Assembly (NCBI GenBank): GCA_904419145.1
Contig: CAJFQQ010000017.1
Coordinates: forward strand, 1 to 46,947
Length of the DNA: 46,947 nucleotides
Direction of reading: 5' to 3'
From: an uncultured Oscillospiraceae bacterium
Lineage (GTDB): Bacteria > Bacillota > Clostridia > Oscillospirales > Oscillospiraceae
The notes under the pieces were generated by a model. The model saw only the letters and a program-made list of their open reading frames with translations, had not been told where the DNA came from and did not search any database. Position numbers and translations under genes: made by a program. Shown here in pieces: positions 24,928 to 33,062 of this stretch (the stretch's first letter is position 1; each line of letters begins with the position of its first letter).

Positions 24928-25884
24928 TTACGGCTGCTGTGCCGCCTCAATACGGAAATACCCTCCAAACAGCTCTGTGAAATCCACCAGGGCCGCCTCT
25001 TCTGATTGGAATATCACTTTCCCGCCAGCCCGCTCTATAGCTTTCAGTGGCGCTTCCAGGCCCTGGGGCGCTTCCAGCGTTATATAGAAAATTCCATTTC
25101 CGCCATTCTTTTTCAAGTAGGCGGCCAGCACGTCCCCTCCGTCCTCCGGGTCCGGCGGTGCAACGAGCTCCAGGCGCAAATTCAAGCTCTCACATACCGC
25201 ATGCCTGCCGCCATGAACATCCGGGCCGCTGAGCACCCAAGGGCCAATGCCATAACGCTCCTCCAGCAGCGCCCGCACCGGTGCAATTTCCCTCACGCCA
25301 AAGGCAATGCCGGTCAGCTTGGAAAGCAGCGGCTTTGGAACCTTCTCGCGATTTGGAAATATCAGCGGAGGCTCCCCCTCCGGCAGATGATAGTCCGGCG
25401 GGCGATACTGTACCTCCAGGTCAGTACCAAGGGATCCCTTATGGTGAACAAACGCGCAGTCCTCTGCCCGATCCACCTTGCACACCGAGGCCAGCGGATT
25501 ACCGGCCGCCGCCATTCTCCCCAAGGTTTCTGTGAAGGGCAGGCTGCTGTGAACAGCAATGTGCTGGGGGCCCGGGCCATGGCTGTCCAGATACTGGCGG
25601 AACAGGCTCTGGTTCTCCATGGGCTGGATCAGCTCCAGCTGAATGCCATTGTCCCAGGTAACCGCGCCCATACGAATGCCATAGCTCCCTACATATTCTC
25701 CTTCCAAGTAGTAATCCTCAATGGGCATCGCCCCTTCATTAAATCCATCGTCCCCGTCTACATGCCCAAACTTCACATTAAGGAAGGGACCAACCCCTAG
25801 TTCTTCTGTAAAAAGTGCAATGGCCCGGTCCAGATCCCCCACTGTATAGCTCATCTGCGGAATCTGGTCGATCACTTGGCACAT
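24928..25884 (-). CDS. Two-domain VOC (glyoxalase-fold) protein
   Basis: 318 residues forming two vicinal-oxygen-chelate modules: residues 8-150 (YTVGDLDRAIALFTEELGVGPF, LELIQP, GPQHIAV) and about 175-318 (IAFGVREIAPVRALLEERYGIGPW, LRLELVAPP, and a closing FTELFGGYFRIE). Glu and His in LELIQP and PQHIAV are plausible metal ligands. VOC enzymes include isomerases/epimerases, lyases and dioxygenases; an anaerobe makes oxygen-independent chemistry more likely. The start is ATG 25884, 11 bases after AAAGGAG. It is divergent from the PhlG-like gene and upstream of the MFS carrier. Confidence 0.82.
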   Translation of the reverse strand: MCQVIDQIPQMSYTVGDLDRAIALFTEELGVGPFLNVKFGHVDGDDGFNEGAMPIEDYYLEGEYVGSYGIRMGAVTWDNGIQLELIQPMENQSLFRQYLDSHGPGPQHIAVHSSLPFTETLGRMAAAGNPLASVCKVDRAEDCAFVHHKGSLGTDLEVQYRPPDYHLPEGEPPLIFPNREKVPKPLLSKLTGIAFGVREIAPVRALLEERYGIGPWVLSGPDVHGGRHAVCESLNLRLELVAPPDPEDGGDVLAAYLKKNGGNGIFYITLEAPQGLEAPLKAIERAGGKVIFQSEEAALVDFTELFGGYFRIEAAQQP

Positions 25885-26081
25885 CCGTTTTTCAACTCCT
25901 TTCTCGTACTCCTGTAGCGGCTTCACTGTGATCCATTATAATAAAAAGATCCGGGACCGTCTCTGTGCAGCCACACAAAAGCCTCCTCTGCCACGGCCCC
26001 GGAATTGTGCAGCAGCCCATTTCCTTTCCGCCCCGCCTTCGCTATGATAAATCCATCTGAAAGAAAGGATGGTTGATACGC
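25885..26081. promoter_or_regulatory. Divergent promoter region between the VOC and PhlG-like genes
   Basis: 197 bases. -10 candidates are TATAAT on minus (25935-25940) and TATGAT on plus (26043-26048), both with weak -35 elements, which suggests activator dependence. A direct repeat TGTGCAGC occurs at 25964-25971 and 26006-26013, 42 bases apart (four helical turns). Confidence 0.5.
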
Positions 26082-26963
26082 ATGCGTGTACCCCCGCTGA
26101 CCGAGGCTGAAAAAAATCGGTGGTATTCCAAATTCTTTTATGAACGGTATGAGCCGGCGCCGGAGGCCCTGGCTGAGATTGGAGACAACGGCCCCATGGG
26201 GCTGGAAAACGCGGTGTCTGTTGCAGACCGCCTGACCGTCGTCAGGGACGGCTACTTCAACCGGGAGCGCGGATGGCAGGTCATGCCGGATGGCACCACC
26301 TTCGTGGCCGGGTTTATTTTTATGAAGGATGTGACCCCCGACATGTTCCAGTGGTGGTTCTCCTGGATGCCTGTGGACGGCCTGCGCGGCCGGCTGTGGG
26401 ATCCGGAGGAGCATTTGAACCTGGTGGTAGATCCGGAATCCATCAAACGGATGTGCAACCCCGCTCTGAGTGTAAAAGAGCGCATCTACGGCAACCTGCT
26501 CTATGCTGTGGAGGACAACGGCACCGGCTATGAATCGGACCGCTATTCCTGGAAAAAGCTGAACTTCCGCAACCCTGTGGACTTTGGATTTACGCAGGAA
26601 CAGCTGGACGCCATTGAAGCCAAGGGCGGTCGGGTCATTACCGCCATGAGCGGCCCCAAGGATGGCGACTATGCCAGCACCTTCATCCACTATGCCCGCC
26701 CGGCAGAAGGGGGCTGCGAAGTACGCAGCCGCTTCTTTGTGGGTTATAAAATGGACCACGGGCAGCTGATCAAAACCATGGCCGATGATATGCCTCAGAA
26801 GGCCTTGGAGCAGATTGGCACAGGCCTTACCATGCACTGTCTCAAGGAGTATACCAATCTCGGTCATATTCTGCCGGAACTGTATGCCAAAGAAGGGCAC
26901 AAGGTCGACACCATTGAGGAATATAACACGCTATACGCCAGGGATTTCAGCGATTTTACCTGA
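26082..26963 (+). CDS. PhlG/phloretin-hydrolase-like C-C bond hydrolase (DAPG hydrolase family)
   Basis: At 293 residues it is the size of PhlG (2,4-diacetylphloroglucinol hydrolase). Family features are WYSKFFYERYEP, TTFVAGFIFMKDVTPDMFQWWFSWMP, WDPEEHLNLV and THCL-like MHCLKEYTNLG. His111 is followed 141 residues later by His252 and then Glu256 in HxxxE, which agrees with the zinc ligand spacing I recall for PhlG (His129, His270, Glu274); Glu144 may be the fourth. In gut bacteria the homologue Phy cleaves phloretin to phloroglucinol plus a phenylpropionate. The substrate here is inferred. Start ATG 26082; TTG 26073 is the alternative. Confidence 0.85.
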   Translation: MRVPPLTEAEKNRWYSKFFYERYEPAPEALAEIGDNGPMGLENAVSVADRLTVVRDGYFNRERGWQVMPDGTTFVAGFIFMKDVTPDMFQWWFSWMPVDGLRGRLWDPEEHLNLVVDPESIKRMCNPALSVKERIYGNLLYAVEDNGTGYESDRYSWKKLNFRNPVDFGFTQEQLDAIEAKGGRVITAMSGPKDGDYASTFIHYARPAEGGCEVRSRFFVGYKMDHGQLIKTMADDMPQKALEQIGTGLTMHCLKEYTNLGHILPELYAKEGHKVDTIEEYNTLYARDFSDFT

Positions 26964-26977
26964 ATCCATTAACCACA

Positions 26978-27016
26978 AAGAGCCCTCCCCGGTTCGGGAG
27001 GGCCCTTGCTTTTTTG
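26978..27016 (+). terminator. Terminator of the PhlG-like gene
   Basis: GCCCTCCC (26982-26989) pairs with GGGAGGGC (26996-27003) and is followed by CCTTGCTTTTTT. Confidence 0.85.
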
Positions 27017-27068
27017 ACGTAAGTGGAATAAAATAAGCAAAACAGGGCAGGAAGAGGTGCGGCAATTT

Positions 27069-28685
27069 ATGCAGATCTCCATTTTACTTCAGCAGCTCCC
27101 CACCAGTGTTTTGCACTCCGTCCACCTGGCACAGCCGGAGGTGGACATTTTTGCTGTACTGGTGCTGCAATCGGATCAGCAGAATTTTCTGCCGGACTGC
27201 CTATATGTTGGAAAAGCATCCGACCTGCCGGCCCTCCTTCCAGAAAATATCAATCTGCTGCTCCAAGGCAGGCAGCCAGACGCCTTTTCCGGCTGCGGCA
27301 GGAATATCGGCACGCTGTCTCCATCGGCAGATCTGCTCAAAGTCCTCAACACACTGCAGGAAACGCTTCTATATAAACGCCGCGTCATCCAGCAGGTTTA
27401 TCAAATGACCTCTTCCCTTCTTAACTACCAGGGGATTCAGGACTTGATTCTGCAGGCATCTGACCTTTTGGGCAACCCTATTTTCCTGGTAGATCAGGAA
27501 TACCGGTATGTGGCATGGGACGGACGCCTTCAGGAAAATGACAACAGCATTTATGCCCAGCGGATCCGGGAAGAACAGGCCTCCGGTGCCATCAACCCAG
27601 AGGGCGTCCAGTACTTGCAGCACGCCAAGCTGTCTCCGCCTGCGCCTTCTACACGCCCCCAGTTCTGCTACAACGCCTTCTTAGACCGAACTATGCTGGT
27701 TTGTCCCATTCTGGTCGGCAATGTAAAGGCAGCTACCTTGTCACTGATTGAATACCGCCGGCCCCTGCGGGACGTGGATCAGGACTGCCTGGAGGCGCTT
27801 GGAACCATCATCTCCCAGGAGATGAAAAAAAACATCAATTATTTCCAAACAACAGATTACACCGCCTATACCCTGCTGGGTGAACTTCTGGACAACCCTG
27901 TTCCCGACATCAAATCAATCCTTCGAAGGCTAAAGCGCGCCGGGATCCGGGATTTTTCGCTGTTTCAGATCGCGGTTTTATACGCCCCCGGCCAAAAGCT
28001 CACCAATATCGACTTTGAAATCATCGGCAACCAACTGCGAAGTATCGTCTATCCCTGTATTCGGATGGTTTACCAGCATCAATATGTCCTGCTGTTCTGC
28101 GGCCGCCGCCAGGATCTCCCCAATCGCCATATCCTGGAGAGCCTGCGGAAGACAGCAGAGGAACACCGGCTTGTGGTTGGGCTCAGCAATCCCTTCCGTC
28201 AGCTGGAACAGACAAAGCATTTTTACCAGCAGGCCCTGCGCGCGATCCGTCTTGGCCTGCATGTCCCGATTATGTACTCCCGGCAGCCTCTCTACCGCTA
28301 TCAGGACTATACGCTGGTGGAAATGCTGGAGCTGTGTCGGGAGAGGGAAAATCTGATGGATTTCTGTTCGCCCATGCTGCTGAAGCTGCTGGACTATGAC
28401 CGTGAAAATCAGACCGATTTGATGAACACCTTATATGAGTATCTGGACTGTTCCCAGAATACCCAGCTGGCCGCCGAACGGCTGTTCATCCACAAAAACA
28501 CGTTGCTATACCGCTTGAACAAGATCCGCAGCATTATTGACAATGATCTGACTTACAGCTGGGATCTCCTGCTGCTGTCTCTTTCTTTTCGGATCTTGAT
28601 TCTTTTGGATGTCTACCGTCCTAACCGTGCCAAACTGGCATGGGAAAAATTGGAGCAGGAGCAGACCTCTCTGGGGGAGTCTTGA
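27069..28685 (+). CDS. PucR-type transcriptional regulator (PucR_HTH_30 C-terminus)
   Basis: 538 residues. An N-terminal region (1-120) of unclear type leads to a GAF-like sensory segment (about 130-270, with LGNPIFLVDQEYRYVAWDG), a middle GGDEF-like/CdaR-type region, and a C-terminal helix-turn-helix: NTLYEYLDCSQNTQLAAERL then FIHKNTLLYRLNKI, the hallmark of PucR/CdaR regulators. Such proteins activate purine, sugar-acid or aromatic catabolism genes on ligand binding. The start is ATG 27069 (GTG 27057 would overlap the GAAGAGG site). By position it is the likely regulator of the PhlG-like/VOC/MFS genes. Confidence 0.87.
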   Translation: MQISILLQQLPTSVLHSVHLAQPEVDIFAVLVLQSDQQNFLPDCLYVGKASDLPALLPENINLLLQGRQPDAFSGCGRNIGTLSPSADLLKVLNTLQETLLYKRRVIQQVYQMTSSLLNYQGIQDLILQASDLLGNPIFLVDQEYRYVAWDGRLQENDNSIYAQRIREEQASGAINPEGVQYLQHAKLSPPAPSTRPQFCYNAFLDRTMLVCPILVGNVKAATLSLIEYRRPLRDVDQDCLEALGTIISQEMKKNINYFQTTDYTAYTLLGELLDNPVPDIKSILRRLKRAGIRDFSLFQIAVLYAPGQKLTNIDFEIIGNQLRSIVYPCIRMVYQHQYVLLFCGRRQDLPNRHILESLRKTAEEHRLVVGLSNPFRQLEQTKHFYQQALRAIRLGLHVPIMYSRQPLYRYQDYTLVEMLELCRERENLMDFCSPMLLKLLDYDRENQTDLMNTLYEYLDCSQNTQLAAERLFIHKNTLLYRLNKIRSIIDNDLTYSWDLLLLSLSFRILILLDVYRPNRAKLAWEKLEQEQTSLGES

Positions 28686-28902
28686 GCCTCCCCACCGTCT
28701 CCCGTCATCAGCTGCTGCAGGCTGTTTCCGAGCAGGCTCCCTGTTTTCCCGAAATTCAGCTTCTGCCAAGGCCGTCCCCTTAACAGCCCCCGTTTTTCTA
28801 TCCACCCCTTGGCGGCAAAATCCGACAACAAATTGAATTATTCAACAAATAATATACAATGTGCAATCAATCCTTGCAGGATGATCTTTGGTCATTTGTC
28901 TA

Positions 28903-28947
28903 AAAAAGAGGTAGGCTTCTATCAACAATAGAAGCCCACCTCTTTAA
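28903..28947 (-). terminator. Terminator of the fatty-acid synthesis operon
   Basis: Arms 28905-28920 and 28930-28945 pair with one mismatch, extended inward, and are followed on the minus strand by TTTTTT. It could also stop the PucR gene from the other side. The rest of 28686-28902 shows no gene. Confidence 0.85.
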
Positions 28948-28970
28948 TTGTCCTACAATGCCGGAGCAGT

Positions 28971-29426
28971 TCAGTTGGCCTCTGCCGGTGAAAGGAGAAT
29001 CTCAGGCATCAGCTCCTGGTCAATCACAGTCAGCATCTCCTCCAGCTTTTCGCATTCAGCTGGGGTAAACCGCTTCTGGATCCGCTCCATCACTGTGTGC
29101 ACATAGTCGTTGCTGATATTGTAGTAGTGCATGTACTTCTGTGTAGGGCGCAGGTGATATTCCCGCTTATCGTGCTCCGACTTGATTTTTTCAATATACC
29201 CTTTGCGGATCAGGCTGTTGATCTTGTAGGCTGCATTGGGGGAGGAGATTCGCATAAACGTGGCGAACTCATTGATGGTCGGCGACCCCAGAGCCAGGAT
29301 CGTCTCCATGGCAAAGGTCTCCACGGTGGTCAGGCTGGCTTCCCGGTTCTGGAAGCGGGAAAAGACCTCCTGATAAAAATGCAGTTTGAACTTGGTGTAC
29401 ACTGCTTCAAATCGCTGCTCCAGCAT
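28971..29426 (-). CDS. MarR family regulator at the end of the fab operon (FabT-like)
   Basis: A 151-residue winged-helix dimer: PTINEFATFMRISSPNAAYKINSLIRKGYI is the helix-turn-helix, SEHDKREYHLRPT the wing. In Streptococcus the MarR-type repressor FabT, encoded in the fab cluster, controls fatty-acid synthesis in response to acyl-ACP; here the gene is last rather than first. ATG 29426 is 14 bases from AAAGGAG, a long spacing, so initiation may be weak. Its regulatory target is inferred from operon membership. Confidence 0.83.
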   Translation of the reverse strand: MLEQRFEAVYTKFKLHFYQEVFSRFQNREASLTTVETFAMETILALGSPTINEFATFMRISSPNAAYKINSLIRKGYIEKIKSEHDKREYHLRPTQKYMHYYNISNDYVHTVMERIQKRFTPAECEKLEEMLTVIDQELMPEILLSPAEAN

Positions 29427-29490
29427 GGATTTCCGCGTCGCTCCTTTCCCTGGGCCGCACCGTTTTGCCGGGACGGCCGGAAGTAAGGCG

Positions 29491-29928
29491 TCAAACATCT
29501 TTTGCCAGGGCGAAGGTCAGCTCCGCCGTCACGGCCTGCTGACCGTTGACGACCGCCTCGGCCTCCGCCACAGCCACGCTCCCCTTCTGCCGGGTGATGG
29601 TACAGGTCAGCTCCAGCACGTCGCCGGGGGTCACCTGGCGGCGGAAGCGGGCGTTTTTGATGGCGCCCAGGAAGCCGATCTTTCCCTTGTGCTCCGGCAT
29701 GGACAGGACCGCCACAGCGCCCACCTGGGCCAGGGCCTCGATGATGAGGACGCCGGGCATCACATGGTACTGGGGAAAGTGGCCCTGGAAAAAGGGCTCG
29801 TTGGCGCTGACGCACTTGATCCCCTTGGCCCACTTGCCCTCCTCGCCGTCCACGATCCGGTCCACCAGGGCAAAGGGATAGCGGTGGGGCAGGATGGCGG
29901 CAATCTGATTGGAGTTATACTGCATCAT
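29491..29928 (-). CDS. fabZ: 3-hydroxyacyl-ACP dehydratase FabZ
   Basis: A 145-residue hot-dog-fold enzyme that dehydrates 3-hydroxyacyl-ACP to trans-2-enoyl-ACP. LPHRYPFALVDRI is the family start and GHFPQYHVMPGVLIIEALAQ includes the catalytic His and Glu. It begins 3 bases after fabF. No fabA, fabM or fabN gene is present, so the route to unsaturated acids is not explained here. Confidence 0.96.
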   Translation of the reverse strand: MMQYNSNQIAAILPHRYPFALVDRIVDGEEGKWAKGIKCVSANEPFFQGHFPQYHVMPGVLIIEALAQVGAVAVLSMPEHKGKIGFLGAIKNARFRRQVTPGDVLELTCTITRQKGSVAVAEAEAVVNGQQAVTAELTFALAKDV

Positions 29929-29931
29929 GGC

Positions 29932-31173
29932 TCAGCCCTCCCATTTCTTCAGCAGTACGCAGGCGTTGTGACCGCCAAATCCCAGGGAGTTGGACAGGGC
30001 ATACGCCACCTGGGCCTCCCGGCCCTGGTTGGGGACATAGTCCAGGTCGCAGGCCGGGTCCGGCTCCTGATAGTGGATGGTGGCCGGCAGATAGCCGTCC
30101 CGCAGGGTGAGGGCCGTAAAAATGGCCTCCACCGCGCCGGCGGCCCCCAGCATATGTCCGGTCATGGACTTGGTGGAGCTCACCGCCAGCTTGTAGGCAT
30201 GGTCGCCGAATACAGCCTTGATGGCCGCCGTTTCGCCGCTGTCGTTAAGGGGGGTGGAGGTGCCGTGGGCATTGATATAGCCCACCTGCTCCGGCGCTAC
30301 ACCGCCGTCGGAGAGGGCCTGGGCCATGGCGCGGGCGCCGCCCTCCCCGCCGGGGGCGGGGGCGGTCATGTGGTAGGCGTCGCAGGTGGCGCCGTAGCCC
30401 ACCACCTCGGCATAGATCTTGGCCCCCCGGGCTAAGGCGTGCTCATACTCCTCCAGGATGAGAATGCCGGCGCCCTCCCCCAGAACAAAGCCACTGCGCT
30501 TGGCGTCAAAGGGAATGGAGGCCCGGTTGGGGTCGTCCCCCACGTGGAGGGCCCGCATGGAGGTAAAGCCACCGATGGAGAGCGGCGTGACGGCGGCCTC
30601 GGCGCCGCCGCAGAGCATCACCTCGGCGTAGCCGTCCCGGATATAGCGGAAGGCGTCGCCCACGGCGTTGGTGCCGCCGGCGCAGGCCGTCACCGGGCAG
30701 GTGCACATCCCCTTGAGCCCAAAGGCAATGGCGATGAGGCCGGCTGCCATGTTGGCGATGGCCATGGGGATGTAGTAGGGGGAGGCCCGGTCATAGCCCT
30801 TCTGGGCACAGCGCAGGCCCTCCCGCTCGGTCACACCGATGCCCCCGATACCGCTGGAGACGATGACGCCGCAGCGGCTGCAGTCCAGCTGCTCCAGATC
30901 CAGGGCGCTGTCCGCCATAGCCTCCTGGGCGGAGGCCATGGCCAGCTGGGCGTAGCGGCTCATGTGACGCCAGTCCCGGCCCTCCAGGGCCACGGCGGGA
31001 TCAAAGTCCTTGACCTCGGCGGCCAGATGGACCTTCTGGGCGCTGCTGTCGTACTGCGTAATGGGGCCGATGCCGCACACACCGTCCCGGACGGCCTGCC
31101 ACGTCTCAGCCACGCTGTGGCCCAGGGGATTGACCGTGCCCATGCCGGTGATGACGACTCTCCGTCGTTCCAT
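29932..31173 (-). CDS. fabF: 3-oxoacyl-ACP synthase II FabF
   Basis: 413-residue elongating condensing enzyme. The thiolase-fold triad is visible: Cys in VTACAGGTNAVGDAF, His in NAHGTSTPLND and His in STKSMTGHMLGAAGA. FGGHNACVLLKK closes the protein. AGGAGG is 11 bases before ATG 31173. It is separated from fabG by 208 bases of structured DNA, unlike the other tightly packed genes of this operon. Confidence 0.97.
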   Translation of the reverse strand: MERRRVVITGMGTVNPLGHSVAETWQAVRDGVCGIGPITQYDSSAQKVHLAAEVKDFDPAVALEGRDWRHMSRYAQLAMASAQEAMADSALDLEQLDCSRCGVIVSSGIGGIGVTEREGLRCAQKGYDRASPYYIPMAIANMAAGLIAIAFGLKGMCTCPVTACAGGTNAVGDAFRYIRDGYAEVMLCGGAEAAVTPLSIGGFTSMRALHVGDDPNRASIPFDAKRSGFVLGEGAGILILEEYEHALARGAKIYAEVVGYGATCDAYHMTAPAPGGEGGARAMAQALSDGGVAPEQVGYINAHGTSTPLNDSGETAAIKAVFGDHAYKLAVSSTKSMTGHMLGAAGAVEAIFTALTLRDGYLPATIHYQEPDPACDLDYVPNQGREAQVAYALSNSLGFGGHNACVLLKKWEG

Positions 31174-31381
31174 AGTATCGTATACCTCCTGTCAATCGGA
31201 TCAAAAATCAAAATACATGTGTGGGAATTCCCGCGGCGCGCCGCAGCGGAAGGCATGTATGTTTGGCAGGACATGCGCCTGCCAAACATACCCTGACCCA
31301 GCCGCCTTGGGCGGCGTCACCAGTCCGCAGACTGGTGGTGGGGGATTCCCAAGGGGGAGCCCGCTCCCCCTTGGAATGGCG
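31174..31381 (-). repeat. Structured non-coding island between fabG and fabF
   Basis: 208 bases with stacked inverted repeats: ATACATG/CATGTAT (31213-31219 with 31254-31260) enclosing palindromes GGGAATTCCC (31223-31232) and GCGGCGCGCCGC (31234-31245); a 14-bp stem GTATGTTTGGCAGG (31257-31270 with 31278-31291); GCCGCC/GGCGGC (31301-31315); CCAGTC/GACTGG (31320-31335); and a long stem AAGGGGGAGC/GCTCCCCCTT (31351-31372). It could be a mobile palindromic (MITE- or REP-like) insert or a regulatory leader. Confidence 0.65.
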
Positions 31382-32125
31382 TTACATCGCCATGCCGCCG
31401 TCCACCTGCAGCACCTGTCCGGTGATATAGGCGGCGTCATCGGAAGCCAGGAAGGCAACTGCCTTGGCCACATCCTCCGGCGTGCCGGGACGGCCGGCGG
31501 GGATGGTGCCCAGCATGGCCGCGCGGGCGGCCTCGGGCATGGCGGCGGTCATATCGGTCTCAATGTAGCCCGGCGCCACGGCGTTCACCGTGATGCCCCG
31601 GCTCCCCAGCTCCTTGGCGAGGGACTTGGTCATGCCGATGAGGCCGGCCTTGCTGGCGCAGTAGTTGGCCTGTCCGGGATTGCCCCGCAGGGCCACTACG
31701 CTGCTCAGGTTGATGATCCGGCCCCGGCGGGCCTTCATCATGGGGCGCATAACGGCCTTGGCACAGAGGAAGGCCCCCTTCAGGTTGGTGTCGATCACCG
31801 CGTCGAAGTCCTCCTCCTTCATGGCCATGGCCAGGCCGTCCCGGGTGATGCCGGCGTTATTCACCAGAATGTCCAGCCCGCCCAGCTCCTTGACGGCGGT
31901 ATCCACCAGGGTCTTGACGGCCCCGGCGTCGGTGACGCTGCCCTGGACGGCCCGGGCCTCCACCCCCAGTTCCCGGAGGGCGGAGAGGGTCTCCTCCGCT
32001 GCGCCGGTGTTCCCGGCATAAGAAAATACGATCTTGGCGCCCTGCCGCCCCAGCTCCAGGCAGATGGCCCGGCCGATCCCCCTGCTGCCTCCGGTGACGA
32101 CGGCAACTTTTCCACTCAGATTCAT
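31382..32125 (-). CDS. fabG: 3-oxoacyl-ACP reductase FabG
   Basis: 247-residue NADPH-dependent short-chain dehydrogenase. VTGGSRGIGRAI is the cofactor motif, NNAGITRDGLA follows, and the catalytic set is Ser in INLSSVVAL plus YCASK. PGYIETDMTAA is typical of FabG. It starts 4 bases after fabD with AAAGGATAACGCT before the ATG. Confidence 0.97.
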   Translation of the reverse strand: MNLSGKVAVVTGGSRGIGRAICLELGRQGAKIVFSYAGNTGAAEETLSALRELGVEARAVQGSVTDAGAVKTLVDTAVKELGGLDILVNNAGITRDGLAMAMKEEDFDAVIDTNLKGAFLCAKAVMRPMMKARRGRIINLSSVVALRGNPGQANYCASKAGLIGMTKSLAKELGSRGITVNAVAPGYIETDMTAAMPEAARAAMLGTIPAGRPGTPEDVAKAVAFLASDDAAYITGQVLQVDGGMAM

Positions 32126-32129
32126 AGCG

Positions 32130-33062
32130 TTATCCTTTCAGCGCGTCGGAGAGGGCCTCCAGATCGGCGCAGGTCTCCACGGCGTAGGTTTTGATCTCCG
32201 GAGCGGTCTTGCGGACAAAGCCGCTGAGGGCCTTCCCCGGGCCGATCTCCACGATGGTGTCCACCCCCAGCTCTGCCAGGCGGCGGATGGTGTCCTCCAT
32301 GTAGACCGAGGACTGGACCTGCCGCTCCAGAAGGGCGGGGATGGTGTCCTCCGGCCCCATCTCCCGGCCCAGGCAGTTGAAAAGCACCGGGAAGGCCATG
32401 GGGCGGAAGGTGACGGTCTGAAACTTCTCCCGCAGAGCGTCTCCGGCAGCGGAGAGCAGGGAGGTGTGGAAGGGCCCGCTGACCTTCAGGGGCAGGCACC
32501 GCTTGGCGCCGGCCTCCTTGCTGAGGGCCGCGGCGCGGTCCACTGCGGCCTGGTCGCCGCCGATGACCAGCTGGCCGGGGCAGTTGTAGTTGGCGATCTC
32601 CACCACGCCCAGCCCCTCACCGGCGGCCTGGGTGCAGGCGGCCAGGAGGGCCTCGCGGCCCAGACCCAGGACGGCGGTCATGCCGCAGGGGCGGCCCTGG
32701 GCGGCCTTTGCCATGGCCCGTCCCCGAAAGGCGGCCAGGGCGATGGCCTCAGAAGCGGTAAATACCCCGGCGGCCTCCAGAGCGGAGTACTCGCCCAGGC
32801 TCAGCCCGGCGGCGTAGGCCGGCCGGATGCCCCGCTCATAGAGGAGGGCGGTCATTCCGGCGGCAAAGGCCACCATGCAGGGCTGGGTGTACTCCGTCTG
32901 GTTCAGCACGCCCTCCGGGTCGGAGAACATGGTGGTTTTCAGATCAAAGTCCACCTGGGCGCCGTCCAGCACGGCGCGGAAGGCGGGATACGCCTCGTAC
33001 AGGTCCGCCCCCATGTCCGCATGCTGGGTGCCCTGTCCGGCGTAGAGAAACGCGAGGCTCAT
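32130..33062 (-). CDS. fabD: Malonyl-CoA:ACP transacylase FabD
   Basis: 310 residues. LYAGQGTQHADMG is the N-terminal oxyanion motif, AGLSLGEYSAL carries the nucleophile Ser, and SGPFHTSLL the partner His. It transfers malonyl from CoA to ACP. It overlaps the end of fabK by 4 bases (ATGA). Confidence 0.97.
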   Translation of the reverse strand: MSLAFLYAGQGTQHADMGADLYEAYPAFRAVLDGAQVDFDLKTTMFSDPEGVLNQTEYTQPCMVAFAAGMTALLYERGIRPAYAAGLSLGEYSALEAAGVFTASEAIALAAFRGRAMAKAAQGRPCGMTAVLGLGREALLAACTQAAGEGLGVVEIANYNCPGQLVIGGDQAAVDRAAALSKEAGAKRCLPLKVSGPFHTSLLSAAGDALREKFQTVTFRPMAFPVLFNCLGREMGPEDTIPALLERQVQSSVYMEDTIRRLAELGVDTIVEIGPGKALSGFVRKTAPEIKTYAVETCADLEALSDALKG

